Origin: an uncultured Porphyromonadaceae bacterium
GTDB lineage: Bacteria; Bacteroidota; Bacteroidia; Bacteroidales; Muribaculaceae
Assembly: GCA_900550395.1 (NCBI GenBank)
Contig: URSD01000023.1
Location: 1 to 42,447 of the forward strand
Direction: 5' to 3'
Length of the DNA stretch: 42,447 nt
The notes below the pieces were generated by a model that saw only the letters and a program-made list of their open reading frames with translations, did no database searches and was not told the origin of the DNA. The translations under genes were made by a program, and so were the position numbers. Position 1 is the first letter of the stretch. The number at the start of each line of letters is the position of its first letter. This document shows positions 26,073 through 35,286 of this stretch, piece by piece.

Positions 26073-26090
26073 TTTTTTAGCTTATTGTAA

Positions 26091-27800
26091 ATGAGATTCC
26101 TCGCTACTATATTGTTTGTGCTCTCGGCGCTGATGGCATACTGCCACCGGGCTGAGACCGTACGGCTTATGGATTCCCTTGACTCTTTGCTTGAGAACGC
26201 CGAGGAATTAGCCAAGGTAAAGGAGACACGCATAGAGGAACTGAACAGGCGGAAATCGCCGCAGATGAAAGATGAGGAGCGTCTATGGCTTAACAAAATG
26301 CTTTACGACGAATACTCGGTCTACAAAGCCGATTCGGCGCTTTGCTATGTCAATGAAAACATCGAGATAGCAAAGCGTCTGGGGCGCACGAGCCTGGAGG
26401 CCGAGTGGCGCATCAACCGCGTTTTCCTCCTGGCAGCCCAGGGACTGCTCTCCGAAGCGGAAAAGGAGCTTGTGCAGATCGATGTTGGCGACATAAGCGA
26501 TGATGCCAAGTATTCTTACTATGAAACAGCGAGTTACCTCTATTCACATCTGTCGCAGTACATCGGTCACAGCAATGGTATGACCGAGCGTTACGACGAG
26601 ATGGCCAAAAGCATGAATGAAGAGGCCCTGAAGCACATAACGCCGTCGGCTCCTGCTTATTACAGCCTGATGTCGACTACGCTCTCCGGGCCTCAGGACC
26701 CGCAGTGGGAGACTGTGAAATCAAGGCTGAGAGAGGCGGTGGACAGCTCGCCTCTTGACAGCCGCACAAGTGCTATCAATGCCTATAATCTTGCTAAAAT
26801 GTATCTCGCCGAAGGTGATGAAGACGGACATATGAACTATTTGATCAAATCGGCCATGGCCGACCTGCGCATATGCAACCGCGACATCGCCTCGATGGAA
26901 GAGCTTTCCAACCTCTGTTATCAAAAAGGCGAGATAGATCGCGGATATGCCTATATAAACCATTGTCTTAAAGCAGCGTTGCTTTATCCAAACCGAGTCC
27001 GGGTAGTCAATATCTCCGCCGTTATTGACAAGCTCCAGCGGGCCACCGAGCTGCGCAGCATAGAGCAGGACCGCAAGCTCGGCATATCGTTCATAGTCGT
27101 AAGCATACTGTCCGTGATACTTCTTCTTGTGATGGTGGTGACACTCATGCAATTCTTCAGGCTGAAACGCGCCCATGCCAACTTGATGGAAAGCAAGTCG
27201 CTGCTTAACGATCACATGAAGGAACTTCGTGACACGCAGGACCGCCTTTCGGATGTCAACCGCGAACTGACTGCCGCCAACGATAAACTGCGCCGAAGCA
27301 ATGACCGCCTTGTGGATCTCAACTATGTAAAGGAAGAATATGTGGGCTATGTTTTCTCGATATGCTCCAACTATCTGACGAAAATAGAGGAGTACCGGCG
27401 CGACATCGCACGCAAGATGAAAGTCGGCAAGATAGATGATGTCAGGATGCTCATTTCCAATCCGCAGATCGAGCAGAACGAGTTGCGCGAGTTTTATCAC
27501 CGCTTCGACATCACTTTCCTTCACATCTATCCTAACTTTGTAGGAGATTTCAATGCTCTACTCCGGCCTGAGGAGAAAATCGTGCTGAAAAAAGGCGAAC
27601 TACTCAATACCGAGCTGCGCATCTACGCTTTGGTGCGCCTGGGCATCAACGATAGCGTGAAGATTTCGGAATTCCTGCACATGTCGCCGCAGACGGTCTA
27701 CAACAACCGCCTCAAAACTCGCAACAAGGCCATAGTTCCGAAAGAAGAATTCGTGGACAGGGTGCGGCAGCTCGGCAAAGAACGCCTGACCGATGTCTGA
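26091..27800 (+). CDS. DUF6377 membrane-anchored HTH regulator
   Basis: This 569-residue protein has a signal peptide, a helical TPR-like periplasmic region (about 25-325), one transmembrane segment (about 330-355, ISFIVVSILSVILLLVMVV), a coiled coil (about 360-410, ESKSLLNDHMKELRDTQDRLSDVNREL) and a C-terminal DUF6377 region with an HTH-like end (GINDSVKISEFLHMSPQTVYNNRLKTRNKA, about 520-555). The overall plan parallels the preceding regulator with a different sensor. It starts 18 nt after that gene, so both are probably co-transcribed and may act together on the following glycan operon. Its ligand is unknown. Confidence 0.87.
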   Translation: MRFLATILFVLSALMAYCHRAETVRLMDSLDSLLENAEELAKVKETRIEELNRRKSPQMKDEERLWLNKMLYDEYSVYKADSALCYVNENIEIAKRLGRTSLEAEWRINRVFLLAAQGLLSEAEKELVQIDVGDISDDAKYSYYETASYLYSHLSQYIGHSNGMTERYDEMAKSMNEEALKHITPSAPAYYSLMSTTLSGPQDPQWETVKSRLREAVDSSPLDSRTSAINAYNLAKMYLAEGDEDGHMNYLIKSAMADLRICNRDIASMEELSNLCYQKGEIDRGYAYINHCLKAALLYPNRVRVVNISAVIDKLQRATELRSIEQDRKLGISFIVVSILSVILLLVMVVTLMQFFRLKRAHANLMESKSLLNDHMKELRDTQDRLSDVNRELTAANDKLRRSNDRLVDLNYVKEEYVGYVFSICSNYLTKIEEYRRDIARKMKVGKIDDVRMLISNPQIEQNELREFYHRFDITFLHIYPNFVGDFNALLRPEEKIVLKKGELLNTELRIYALVRLGINDSVKISEFLHMSPQTVYNNRLKTRNKAIVPKEEFVDRVRQLGKERLTDV

Positions 27801-27818
27801 CCGACGTCTGACCGACGC
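27786..27818. repeat. Three 11-bp tandem repeats over a stop codon
   Basis: The unit CTGACCGAYGY occurs three times in a row (27786-27796, 27797-27807, 27808-27818). Each copy contains TGA. Since 11 is not a multiple of three, the three TGAs fall in the three different reading frames; the middle one ends the DUF6377 gene. Confidence 0.85.
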
Positions 27819-27903
27819 CGGAGGTGATTCGTAGCGCCTTACTTTGTGCTTTTGTGAAGTGTTGATTATCAGGTATAAATAAAACCAACAATTTACCTGT
27901 AGT

Positions 27904-27959
27904 ATTACTTGCTGCATTTTTCTGTCGCATTATATAGTAAATTTGCGACAGCAAGTAAT
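27904..27959. promoter_or_regulatory. Nested inverted repeat over the promoter of the beta-glucan operon (candidate operator)
   Basis: ATTACTTGCTG (27904-27914) and CAGCAAGTAAT (27949-27959) are perfect 11-bp inverted copies. Inside them CTGTCGCA (27922-27929) and TGCGACAG (27943-27950) form a second perfect pair. A -7 box TAAATTTG (27938-27945) lies between the arms and overlaps the inner right arm; the -33 element is poor, as expected for an activator-dependent promoter. The likely transcript starts about 50 nt before the ATG at 28001. One of the two upstream HTH regulators is the obvious candidate to bind here. Confidence 0.6.
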
Positions 27960-28000
27960 CAACCAAATAGTCACTTTTTAAACCAAACCACCTATTGACC

Positions 28001-31000
28001 ATGAGATCCATTTGTGCGTATCAGTTTTGCAAGAAGCTGAATTCATGGACAGCCAGTCTCCTGAAGCCATTGTTCGTATGGCTGCCGTTGCTGGTGCTGG
28101 CAATGTCTGCGCTGGAGGCCTCGGCCTCGGCGCCTTATCCCCAAATCACCATTGTTAATGACAACGAGGGTTCCATGATGCTTGTGGATGGAAAGCCATT
28201 CATGATTAACGGCATGAACTGGGACTACTTCCCCATCGGCACCAATTACTCCTATACGTTGTGGACGCAGCCCGACGACGTCATCCGCGAGGCACTCGAC
28301 AAAGATATGTCGCTGCTGCACGAGATGGGCGTCAACGCTATCCGCCAGCACACCGGCGTTCCGGCCCGCTGGGTAAGATACATATATGAGAAATACGGAA
28401 TCTGGACGATGATCTACAGCTCGTTCGGACGTTACGGCGTCACTGTGGACGGCGTCTGGCACGCCAACACGGACTACGAGGACCCCAAGACCGCAAAAGT
28501 CCTTCTCCAGCAGGCAGCCGACATGATAAAGGAGTACAACGGCACCCCCGGTATATTAATGTATATGCTCGGTAACGAGAACAACTATGGCCTCTTCTGG
28601 AAAGGTGCCGAAGCCGAGGACCTTCCTGTCGACGACCGTAATTCCACCAAGCAGGCTAAGGCTCTCTATCATATAATGAATGAGGCTGCCGTAGAGATGA
28701 AAAGACTCGGAGCCACGGCGCCCGTGGCGATCTGCAACGGCGACCTTCTGTTCCTTGATGTCATAGCAAAGGAATGTCCCGACATTGATATCCTCGGCGT
28801 GAATGTCTATCGCGGTCCGTCGTTCGGCGACCTCTTCGACCGCGTTAAGGCTGAGTACGGCAAGCCCGTGTTCTTCTCTGAGTTCGGCTCGGATGCTTTC
28901 AACGCACGCACGCAGCAGGAGGCCCAGCAGGAGCAGGCCGACGTGCTTGTTAAAAACTGGGAGGAAATCTACACCAACGCCTATGGCCTCGGTAAGGCCG
29001 GCAACTCTATCGGCGGCTTTACATTCCAGTTCGCCGACGGCTGGTGGAAGCACGGCCAGGATGTGAATCTCGACAAGCATGACACCACCGCTTCGTGGAG
29101 CAACGGCGCTTATGCCTTCGACTTCGCACCCGGCCAGAACAATATGAATGAGGAATGGTTCGGCATCTGCGCCAAAGGCATGCCCGATGAGCGCGGCATC
29201 TATGAGCTTTATCCCCGTGCGGCATACTATGCGCTCAGAGATATACACAAAATCAATCCTTACGCAAAAGGAACGACGGCTTCGAGCGTGACCGGTGAAA
29301 TAAACAAGAAGGTAGACCTTACCTCATCGATGTTGCGCGCACGCGGCGACAAGGCCGCGCTCGCAACCGAGAAGACGCAGCTTTTCTCTATCAGTGAACT
29401 TCGTGGTGAATTCTCCACCTTCACAACAGGCGGAAAGCACACTTCCACTCCGAAGAACCGCCCGGATCATCCCACGGAATTCCCCAGCTTCAAGGGATTC
29501 GATCATATGGAGTCGTTCTACATCGGAGTGAAGGCCACTCCGTCGCCCAAGGCTGAGGCGGAAGTGACGGTCAATGTCCTCGGCAATGTTGCCGAGAATC
29601 CCATCGACGAGATTTTCTATGAAAACCGCGGCCGTTCGCGCTATATCGTCGACGACAACGGCCAGTTTGTTGACCTCGGCCCTCTGGAGCGTGTGAAGGT
29701 ATACAGCGCATCCGTATCCTGGGATGCTAACCTATTCAATATGTACACCTTCTATCGCAAGCCGCATTACCACTGGGGCTACGAGGGCGACTTCTTTGGC
29801 TTCTATCCCGAGGCCAGCTATGGCGACTACATGGATATCTACGGTGGCGAGGCTCCGTTCGGAACGGAATTCGAGGGCAAAAAGATATTCCAGGGTCTTA
29901 AGCTCGCTTTCGGTCCTGAACTCTGGTGGGGCGCCAATCCCGCGGTGCTCGCCAAATACCGCCGCACGTTCCATGGCTACACTTTCACCGGCGTATTCCA
30001 CTGGGATATAGCGCAGCGCACCGGCACCGTGACATCCTACGTCATCCCTCAGCCCAAAAACACGCGTGCCGCCCTCAATGTAGAGCGTAAGTTCGGCCGT
30101 TTTGAATTCACGGTCGGCGGTCTGTGGTCAGGCGTCAATCTGGTAGGACGCGAATTCCAGGCGACAACAAGCGACAGCCCCGATGCCATTGCATACACCA
30201 ACAAGGTAAAGACTTCCGACACTTTCGGCGGCAAGGGTAAGATCGTCTATACGGGCGGCAAATTCAACGCCTATGTGCAGGGCGCTTATATGGGCCTGGT
30301 GGCAAGCGGCGGCGCGCAGTACGCCCGCACTCTCACCGGATGGGCTCTCAAGGACACCGGCATGGGCAACCAGACTAACGCCCTGGCAGGTTTCACCTAT
30401 CAGGTGGGCAATTTCCAGGTGGCGCCAAACTTCCTCTGGCAGAAACCGCTGGTCGGCCCGATGCCCGCAGGCATTCAGGCTCCAGGCCGTATCCGCAACA
30501 TTCTTGAAGACCCCTTCGCCGTGCGCGACAACCGCGAACAGACAGCAGGAGAAATCCTTCTGACGTATGACCCCACACCCGGTACATGGATGTACGACTG
30601 GGATAACGACAATAAGGAAGACGCCCCCTTTGCAATGTCGATGGGCTTCGTCTATCGTCACTATCCCACATGTATGGACGCAGCCATAGGTATTCTTGCC
30701 GACGGCCGTACTACATTCGTGTTCCCGACGTCCGTTCCCGCACATGACCTGTGGGAGACCAACCTCAAGATTACCTCGCGTTTTTCGCCTGATTTCGGAT
30801 TCATCATCAACGGATATATGGGTACGGGTCAGGCCAATGGCAACGACGAGCGCCTGATCAAGCGTGCCGGCCTCGATGCCGATTTCGTCTACAAGAACAT
30901 ACGTCTCAAGGCAGGTGCGAAATTCAATGACTGGGGCCCTTATGACTACCACCGCGACTTCAACCTCACCTATCCGTTCCAGGGTGTGATTGACCTGTCG

Positions 31001-31213
31001 ACTCATTTCGGCAAACCAAAGTGGCTTGGCAATCCCCGCATGTGCGTGGGCATACGCGGCACCTACCGCACTCTCGACAAGTATTCTCCCCGCTATGTGG
31101 CAGGATATGAGTCGGACGGTCTCGGTGGTTTCATTCCCAGCGTCGACATCCCCGGCGCTCCCAGGGGCAATGAATGGGAAATACGTACTTACATCCGCTT
31201 CAATATCTTTTAA
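28001..31213 (+). CDS. Clan GH-A glycoside hydrolase fused to a C-terminal outer-membrane beta-barrel
   Basis: This 1070-residue protein has a long cleavable signal peptide (about 1-44, ending SALEASASA) without a lipobox. Residues about 48-415 form a TIM-barrel hydrolase of the GH2/GH5/GH158 kind: FMINGMNWDYFPIG, the acid/base motif LGNENNYG (E193) and the nucleophile motif FFSEFGSDAF (E294). From about 500 to the end the sequence changes to alternating polar/aromatic strands (FEFTVGGLWSGV, FNAYVQGAYMGLV, IRLKAGAKFNDWG) and ends in YIRFNIF, a terminal-Phe signal for outer-membrane barrel insertion. It would therefore be anchored by, or import through, its own barrel. It opens a six-gene operon with GH16 and GH3 enzymes, so a beta-glucan substrate is likely. 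Start: ATG at 28001 rather than a TTG two codons upstream. Confidence 0.82.
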   Translation: MRSICAYQFCKKLNSWTASLLKPLFVWLPLLVLAMSALEASASAPYPQITIVNDNEGSMMLVDGKPFMINGMNWDYFPIGTNYSYTLWTQPDDVIREALDKDMSLLHEMGVNAIRQHTGVPARWVRYIYEKYGIWTMIYSSFGRYGVTVDGVWHANTDYEDPKTAKVLLQQAADMIKEYNGTPGILMYMLGNENNYGLFWKGAEAEDLPVDDRNSTKQAKALYHIMNEAAVEMKRLGATAPVAICNGDLLFLDVIAKECPDIDILGVNVYRGPSFGDLFDRVKAEYGKPVFFSEFGSDAFNARTQQEAQQEQADVLVKNWEEIYTNAYGLGKAGNSIGGFTFQFADGWWKHGQDVNLDKHDTTASWSNGAYAFDFAPGQNNMNEEWFGICAKGMPDERGIYELYPRAAYYALRDIHKINPYAKGTTASSVTGEINKKVDLTSSMLRARGDKAALATEKTQLFSISELRGEFSTFTTGGKHTSTPKNRPDHPTEFPSFKGFDHMESFYIGVKATPSPKAEAEVTVNVLGNVAENPIDEIFYENRGRSRYIVDDNGQFVDLGPLERVKVYSASVSWDANLFNMYTFYRKPHYHWGYEGDFFGFYPEASYGDYMDIYGGEAPFGTEFEGKKIFQGLKLAFGPELWWGANPAVLAKYRRTFHGYTFTGVFHWDIAQRTGTVTSYVIPQPKNTRAALNVERKFGRFEFTVGGLWSGVNLVGREFQATTSDSPDAIAYTNKVKTSDTFGGKGKIVYTGGKFNAYVQGAYMGLVASGGAQYARTLTGWALKDTGMGNQTNALAGFTYQVGNFQVAPNFLWQKPLVGPMPAGIQAPGRIRNILEDPFAVRDNREQTAGEILLTYDPTPGTWMYDWDNDNKEDAPFAMSMGFVYRHYPTCMDAAIGILADGRTTFVFPTSVPAHDLWETNLKITSRFSPDFGFIINGYMGTGQANGNDERLIKRAGLDADFVYKNIRLKAGAKFNDWGPYDYHRDFNLTYPFQGVIDLSTHFGKPKWLGNPRMCVGIRGTYRTLDKYSPRYVAGYESDGLGGFIPSVDIPGAPRGNEWEIRTYIRFNIF

Positions 31214-31224
31214 TCGAAATCTCC

Positions 31225-32532
31225 ATGAATATATTCACATATAGAAAAGGCATCTACATGGCGATAGCGCTCATGCCTTTCATCGCTTCATGCGAGCGAT
31301 CAATCGACACCGACGTGCTCGCCACGGCTCCGCAGATTGCCGATGTGTTTGTTGATGGCTTCTCCGCCGGCCTTGAATTCCAGGCCTGGGGCAATCCGCA
31401 GAACCTCACTACCGATACCGACAATAAATACGGTGGCACCACCTCCCTGCGCATCTCGGTGCCCGAACCCGGAGACTTCCTCGGCAGCTGGGCCGGCGGT
31501 ACATTCTACACTCCCGCAGGCCGCGACCTTTCGGCCTATAACTGCCTTACATTCTATGCCAAGGCTTCGGTAGGCGCTTCTATCGAGGTCGGCATAGGCA
31601 ACTATGGCGATAATCCCGAATATGTGGTGTCGATGAAGAATGTGAAAATCGACTCCAACTGGCGCCGTTACATCATCCCTATCCCCAATTCAAGCAAGCT
31701 CACCTGCGAGAAAGGTCTTTTCTACTATGCGGCAGGTGCAGTGAACGGTTCTGGCTACACCATATGGATCGACGACGTGCGTTTCGAGAAAATAGGAACA
31801 CTGGCCCATACCCGCATCAAGGACATGACTATGGCCGGCTTTCCCTCGGGCGATTTCAAGATCAGCGAGCTTGACTGTTCCATCAATCTCCCTAACGGCA
31901 TTTTCCAGCAGCTCACGGTTTCGTCAAAGTATTTCACATTCTCCTCTTCCAATCCTGAGGTAGCCACTGTCGACGGCAATATGGTGACATTCCACGGCGG
32001 CAAGGGCAAGGCTGTCCTCACACCTCTTGAGGCCGAAGGCTCGATCACTATCACGGATGTCTACGACTTCGCCCCCGTTCCTGCTTATCCGGCCGCTGAT
32101 GTAGTGTCCATTTTCAGCGACGCCTACGCTCCTGCCGTCACGTCGATATTCAACAACTACTGGGGATACCAGACTACCACCGACGACATGATAGATGCCG
32201 GCGGCGAGCATATCATTCATTACGGCGACTTCAACTTCGTAGGAATCGTGTTCCAGCAGGACGCTGACTGCACGGCAATGAACTATATGCACATGGATGT
32301 TCTGCTCATGAGCGAGACTTCAGGCAGCACGGTCTTCACCGTCACGCCCCACACCAACGGCGGTGCCGAGGGCTACCAGGGCAGAGCGACGCTTGAAACC
32401 GGCAAATGGGTATCGATCGACGTGCCCCTCGACCCGGCCGTCAATCCGGTGCATGAGCTTGTGCTCTCGCGCGGCGACGGATGCACCTATACCGACATTC
32501 TTGTCGATAACATCTTCTTCTATAAAAAATGA
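31225..32532 (+). CDS. Surface glycan-binding lipoprotein
   Basis: This 435-residue predicted lipoprotein starts at the ATG at 31225 (MNIFTYRKG...) and has a lipobox (FIASC). A CBM-like beta-sandwich (about 30-185, with SLRISVPEPGDFLGSWAGGTFY, YTIWIDDVRFEK) is followed by a BIG2-like Ig domain (about 195-280, FTFSSSNPEVATVDGNMVTFHGGKG) and a second CBM-like sandwich (about 290-435, ending TDILVDNIFFYKK). No catalytic residues are seen. It probably holds glycan at the surface for the neighbouring hydrolases. It begins 11 nt after the fused hydrolase gene and overlaps the GH16 gene by 4 nt. Confidence 0.82.
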   Translation: MNIFTYRKGIYMAIALMPFIASCERSIDTDVLATAPQIADVFVDGFSAGLEFQAWGNPQNLTTDTDNKYGGTTSLRISVPEPGDFLGSWAGGTFYTPAGRDLSAYNCLTFYAKASVGASIEVGIGNYGDNPEYVVSMKNVKIDSNWRRYIIPIPNSSKLTCEKGLFYYAAGAVNGSGYTIWIDDVRFEKIGTLAHTRIKDMTMAGFPSGDFKISELDCSINLPNGIFQQLTVSSKYFTFSSSNPEVATVDGNMVTFHGGKGKAVLTPLEAEGSITITDVYDFAPVPAYPAADVVSIFSDAYAPAVTSIFNNYWGYQTTTDDMIDAGGEHIIHYGDFNFVGIVFQQDADCTAMNYMHMDVLLMSETSGSTVFTVTPHTNGGAEGYQGRATLETGKWVSIDVPLDPAVNPVHELVLSRGDGCTYTDILVDNIFFYKK

Positions 32533-33455
32533 CAGACATGAAATGCTATAATATATTCTTTGGCCTGCTGGCCATCATGTCGCCGGTGGCTCTGTCCGGC
32601 TGTGGCGACGACGATAATGTCGACAACAGCGACCCCTGGGTCCTGGTGTGGGGCGACGAATTCAACGACCCCACTGCCGACGGGCGCCCCGACCCTTCCA
32701 AATGGACCTACGAACTCGGAGCCTCGGGCTACGGCAACGAAGAGAAGCAGAACTATACGGACCGTGCCGAGAATGCGTGCTACGTCATCGAGGATAACGA
32801 GGGCTGCCTGAAAATCACCGCGCTGGCCGATAACTATCAGGGCGTGCAGTACTCCTCGGCCCGCATCAAGACCGAAGGACGCTTCTCGGCCACCTATGGC
32901 CGCTTCGAGGCTCGCATGAAGCTTCCTTTCGGACCCGGCATGTGGCCGGCGTTCTGGCTGCTCGGTTCCAACTATGCCACCGATACCTGGCCCGCCTGCG
33001 GCGAGATTGACATCATGGAGAACAAGGGCTTCCAGCCCAACATCGTGTCAAGCGCCGTGCATTGCCCCAACCATTCGGGCGGCAATCCGTTCACCAAGGC
33101 GTTCTCCTATCAGGACGAGCGTTTCGATACGGGCTTCCACACCTACGCCGTGGAATGGGACAAAACACACATCGAATTTTCGGTCGACGGCTATCGTTAC
33201 CATACTGTCACGGCAGCGGAGATGGCGAAAGACGAGTGGGTATTCGACCATCCTTTCTTCATTATCATCAACCTCGCAGTCGGAGGCCTGTTTGGCGGAG
33301 ACCCCACAGCCGATACCGTATTCCCTCAAAGTCTCTATGTCGATTATGTGCGCGTGTATCAGCGCAAGTCGCAGATCACATCGGGCAACGTGAACATGGG
33401 CGGAGGCGTTTCCGACTGGAACAACGGAGGCGACACGGATGCCGATGTTGACTGA
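32529..33455 (+). CDS. GH16 endo-beta-glucanase (laminarinase/licheninase-type) lipoprotein
   Basis: This 308-residue surface lipoprotein (lipobox ALSGC) should cut internal beta-1,3 or mixed beta-1,3/1,4 glucan bonds. The GH16 catalytic motif GEIDIMENKG gives E159 (nucleophile), D161 and E164 (acid/base). Other family marks are the N-terminal WGDEFN, YGNEEKQNYT and the later FHTYAVEWDKTHIEFSVDG and FFIIINLAVGG. The C-terminus after about 280 is a short Gly/Asp-rich tail. The ATG at 32529 makes an ATGA overlap with the preceding gene; ATG 32538 is an alternative. GH16 with GH3 in one operon indicates beta-glucan use. Confidence 0.93.
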   Translation: MTDMKCYNIFFGLLAIMSPVALSGCGDDDNVDNSDPWVLVWGDEFNDPTADGRPDPSKWTYELGASGYGNEEKQNYTDRAENACYVIEDNEGCLKITALADNYQGVQYSSARIKTEGRFSATYGRFEARMKLPFGPGMWPAFWLLGSNYATDTWPACGEIDIMENKGFQPNIVSSAVHCPNHSGGNPFTKAFSYQDERFDTGFHTYAVEWDKTHIEFSVDGYRYHTVTAAEMAKDEWVFDHPFFIIINLAVGGLFGGDPTADTVFPQSLYVDYVRVYQRKSQITSGNVNMGGGVSDWNNGGDTDADVD

Positions 33456-33509
33456 CCGAGCTGAAGCGTCTACCTTACGATAATCTAAAAACCGCAATTA
33501 TCTCTGACA

Positions 33510-35276
33510 ATGAATCTACGAAAATTTAATATATATGGCGTAGCCATGATTTCGCTCATGGCTATGGGGCTGGCCTCATGTAGCGACGACCCCGCAACGG
33601 AAGGAGAGGACAACGCTCTCGTCATGAAGGCGAAGCTCAGGCAGAGTCCCGGTCAGTCAGGCGACAGCCGCTGGACCGAAGGCGAAAAAGTGGCAGTGCT
33701 GGCCGGAGGATCATCATACACATATACTCTGTCGGCCGACGGCTCCATGACTCCCTCTGGCAACGCTTTGGCATGGAACGGCACCGAGTTTGATGTAAAG
33801 GCCTGGACTCCCGTTGTCGATCAGGCGGTATCCATAACCGACCAGACAACAGCCGAAAAACTTTCGGCCTGCGATTTCCTTTTCGCTGAGGCAAAGGCGA
33901 CTTCCGCCTATCTCTATCTGATTTTTAACCATCAGATGACGCGCATGTCATGGGATCTCCGTCATGTGGATGCGTCCTATACCGCCGAGCAGGTGCGCGA
34001 CGCCGAGATTTACTTCCTCGGCTACGGCATGGTGAATTTCCGCAACGGCCAGGTGACCGTAAGCGGCAATCCCGACGCTCAGATTTCGGCTTTTGAGACG
34101 GCTGACGGCGGCGCACGCGCCGGCGAGGCCATTATGGCTCCGGCCGACATGTGGGGCAAGCCTCTCGTGAAAATTGTCATCGGTGGCGATGAATACATCT
34201 ATTCGCCCGAACGTGGTAATGCCGCTGACGAAGCTTCCGCAGCCGGCGAGCTTCAGGCTGGAAAGTGGCAGAAATATCATCTCTCCATATCTCGAAAGAC
34301 CCTCTCCGTGCAGATGGAGACATCGGATGTGGAATGGGGCGCCGGCCATGAGTTCGGCAACGGCGACATCACGGATGCCAAGTTGGTGGCCGAGATAGCT
34401 TCCGATGTGACCGACAAGCCCGGCTATACGGTCAAGGGTCTTGACAACGGCTATATTCTCGACCGCGCCGCCGGTTTCTCCATCAGCTATAGCGAAGATG
34501 CTTTCGGAGGACTGACATGGACGGGCAACTGCAAGGTGTCGCGTACGGAAACGCTTGTCAGCGGCAACGCTACCACGCAGACATATACCTTTACCGATGT
34601 AAAGAGCGACATCGAGGTGTCCTATCTCTCCGGAGTAGAGGAGGGCGATTACCTTTACGACAACGGTGCATGGGGCAAAGAAGAGAACCGTGAGGGATGC
34701 AAGACCGTTGGGCGCGTGTTCCGTGTAGGGTTCGACAGCCGCGACAATTCAGTCTATGACCTTTGTAAGATCCGTGGTTACGTTGTACCTCTTTCGTTTG
34801 CCAACACGTCCGAGATGCAGTGGTTCGCCAACCAGGCCGAGGCAAAATACATTCAGGCTTTGGCCAACATCCCCGTTGACTCCGACCCCGCCGCACGCGA
34901 AAGCTATTATGGCGGCTACCTTCTTACCGGTCTGCTTGACAGCGCCCTGAGTCCCTTCAGCAGCGAATGGGCCGAGCAGATTCCTTTCTGGTACGCTTTC
35001 AAGAACATCGACATGGCCGCGCCCGCGTTAAGCTCCGGCTGGTATATCCCCACTTATGCTCAGCTTAAGGATGTATGCGCATCCAAGATGTACGACCGGT
35101 TCTCGGGTGTGTACTGGTCCTCGCAGGTTTATCCCGGCACAGGCAATGCCGCTGTAGGAGGTGTCGAGGATGGCGACAAGACCACTCTCTGGGCTATCCG
35201 CTGTGGCGCCGATCAGGCTGTAGGCTACGGCTGGGCCATCGACCGTGCTAAACTCCTCACCATTTTAACCTTCTAA
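33510..35276 (+). CDS. Fimbrillin-like lipoprotein with a C-terminal DUF1566-like region
   Basis: This 588-residue predicted lipoprotein (lipobox GLASC) has an N-terminal fimbrillin/Mfa-like beta-sandwich pattern (RWTEGEKVAVLAGGSSYTYTL, LIFNHQMTRMSWDLRHVD, about 25-280), an Ig-like middle and a C-terminal segment (about 470-588) with WYIPTYAQLKDV and YWSSQVYPGTGN that recalls DUF1566-type domains. It has no catalytic motif. In this operon it more probably binds glycan at the surface than builds a pilus; that is inference. It starts 54 nt after GH16 and 10 nt before the next fimbrillin-like gene. Confidence 0.7.
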   Translation: MNLRKFNIYGVAMISLMAMGLASCSDDPATEGEDNALVMKAKLRQSPGQSGDSRWTEGEKVAVLAGGSSYTYTLSADGSMTPSGNALAWNGTEFDVKAWTPVVDQAVSITDQTTAEKLSACDFLFAEAKATSAYLYLIFNHQMTRMSWDLRHVDASYTAEQVRDAEIYFLGYGMVNFRNGQVTVSGNPDAQISAFETADGGARAGEAIMAPADMWGKPLVKIVIGGDEYIYSPERGNAADEASAAGELQAGKWQKYHLSISRKTLSVQMETSDVEWGAGHEFGNGDITDAKLVAEIASDVTDKPGYTVKGLDNGYILDRAAGFSISYSEDAFGGLTWTGNCKVSRTETLVSGNATTQTYTFTDVKSDIEVSYLSGVEEGDYLYDNGAWGKEENREGCKTVGRVFRVGFDSRDNSVYDLCKIRGYVVPLSFANTSEMQWFANQAEAKYIQALANIPVDSDPAARESYYGGYLLTGLLDSALSPFSSEWAEQIPFWYAFKNIDMAAPALSSGWYIPTYAQLKDVCASKMYDRFSGVYWSSQVYPGTGNAAVGGVEDGDKTTLWAIRCGADQAVGYGWAIDRAKLLTILTF

Positions 35277-35286
35277 ATCCACGACA

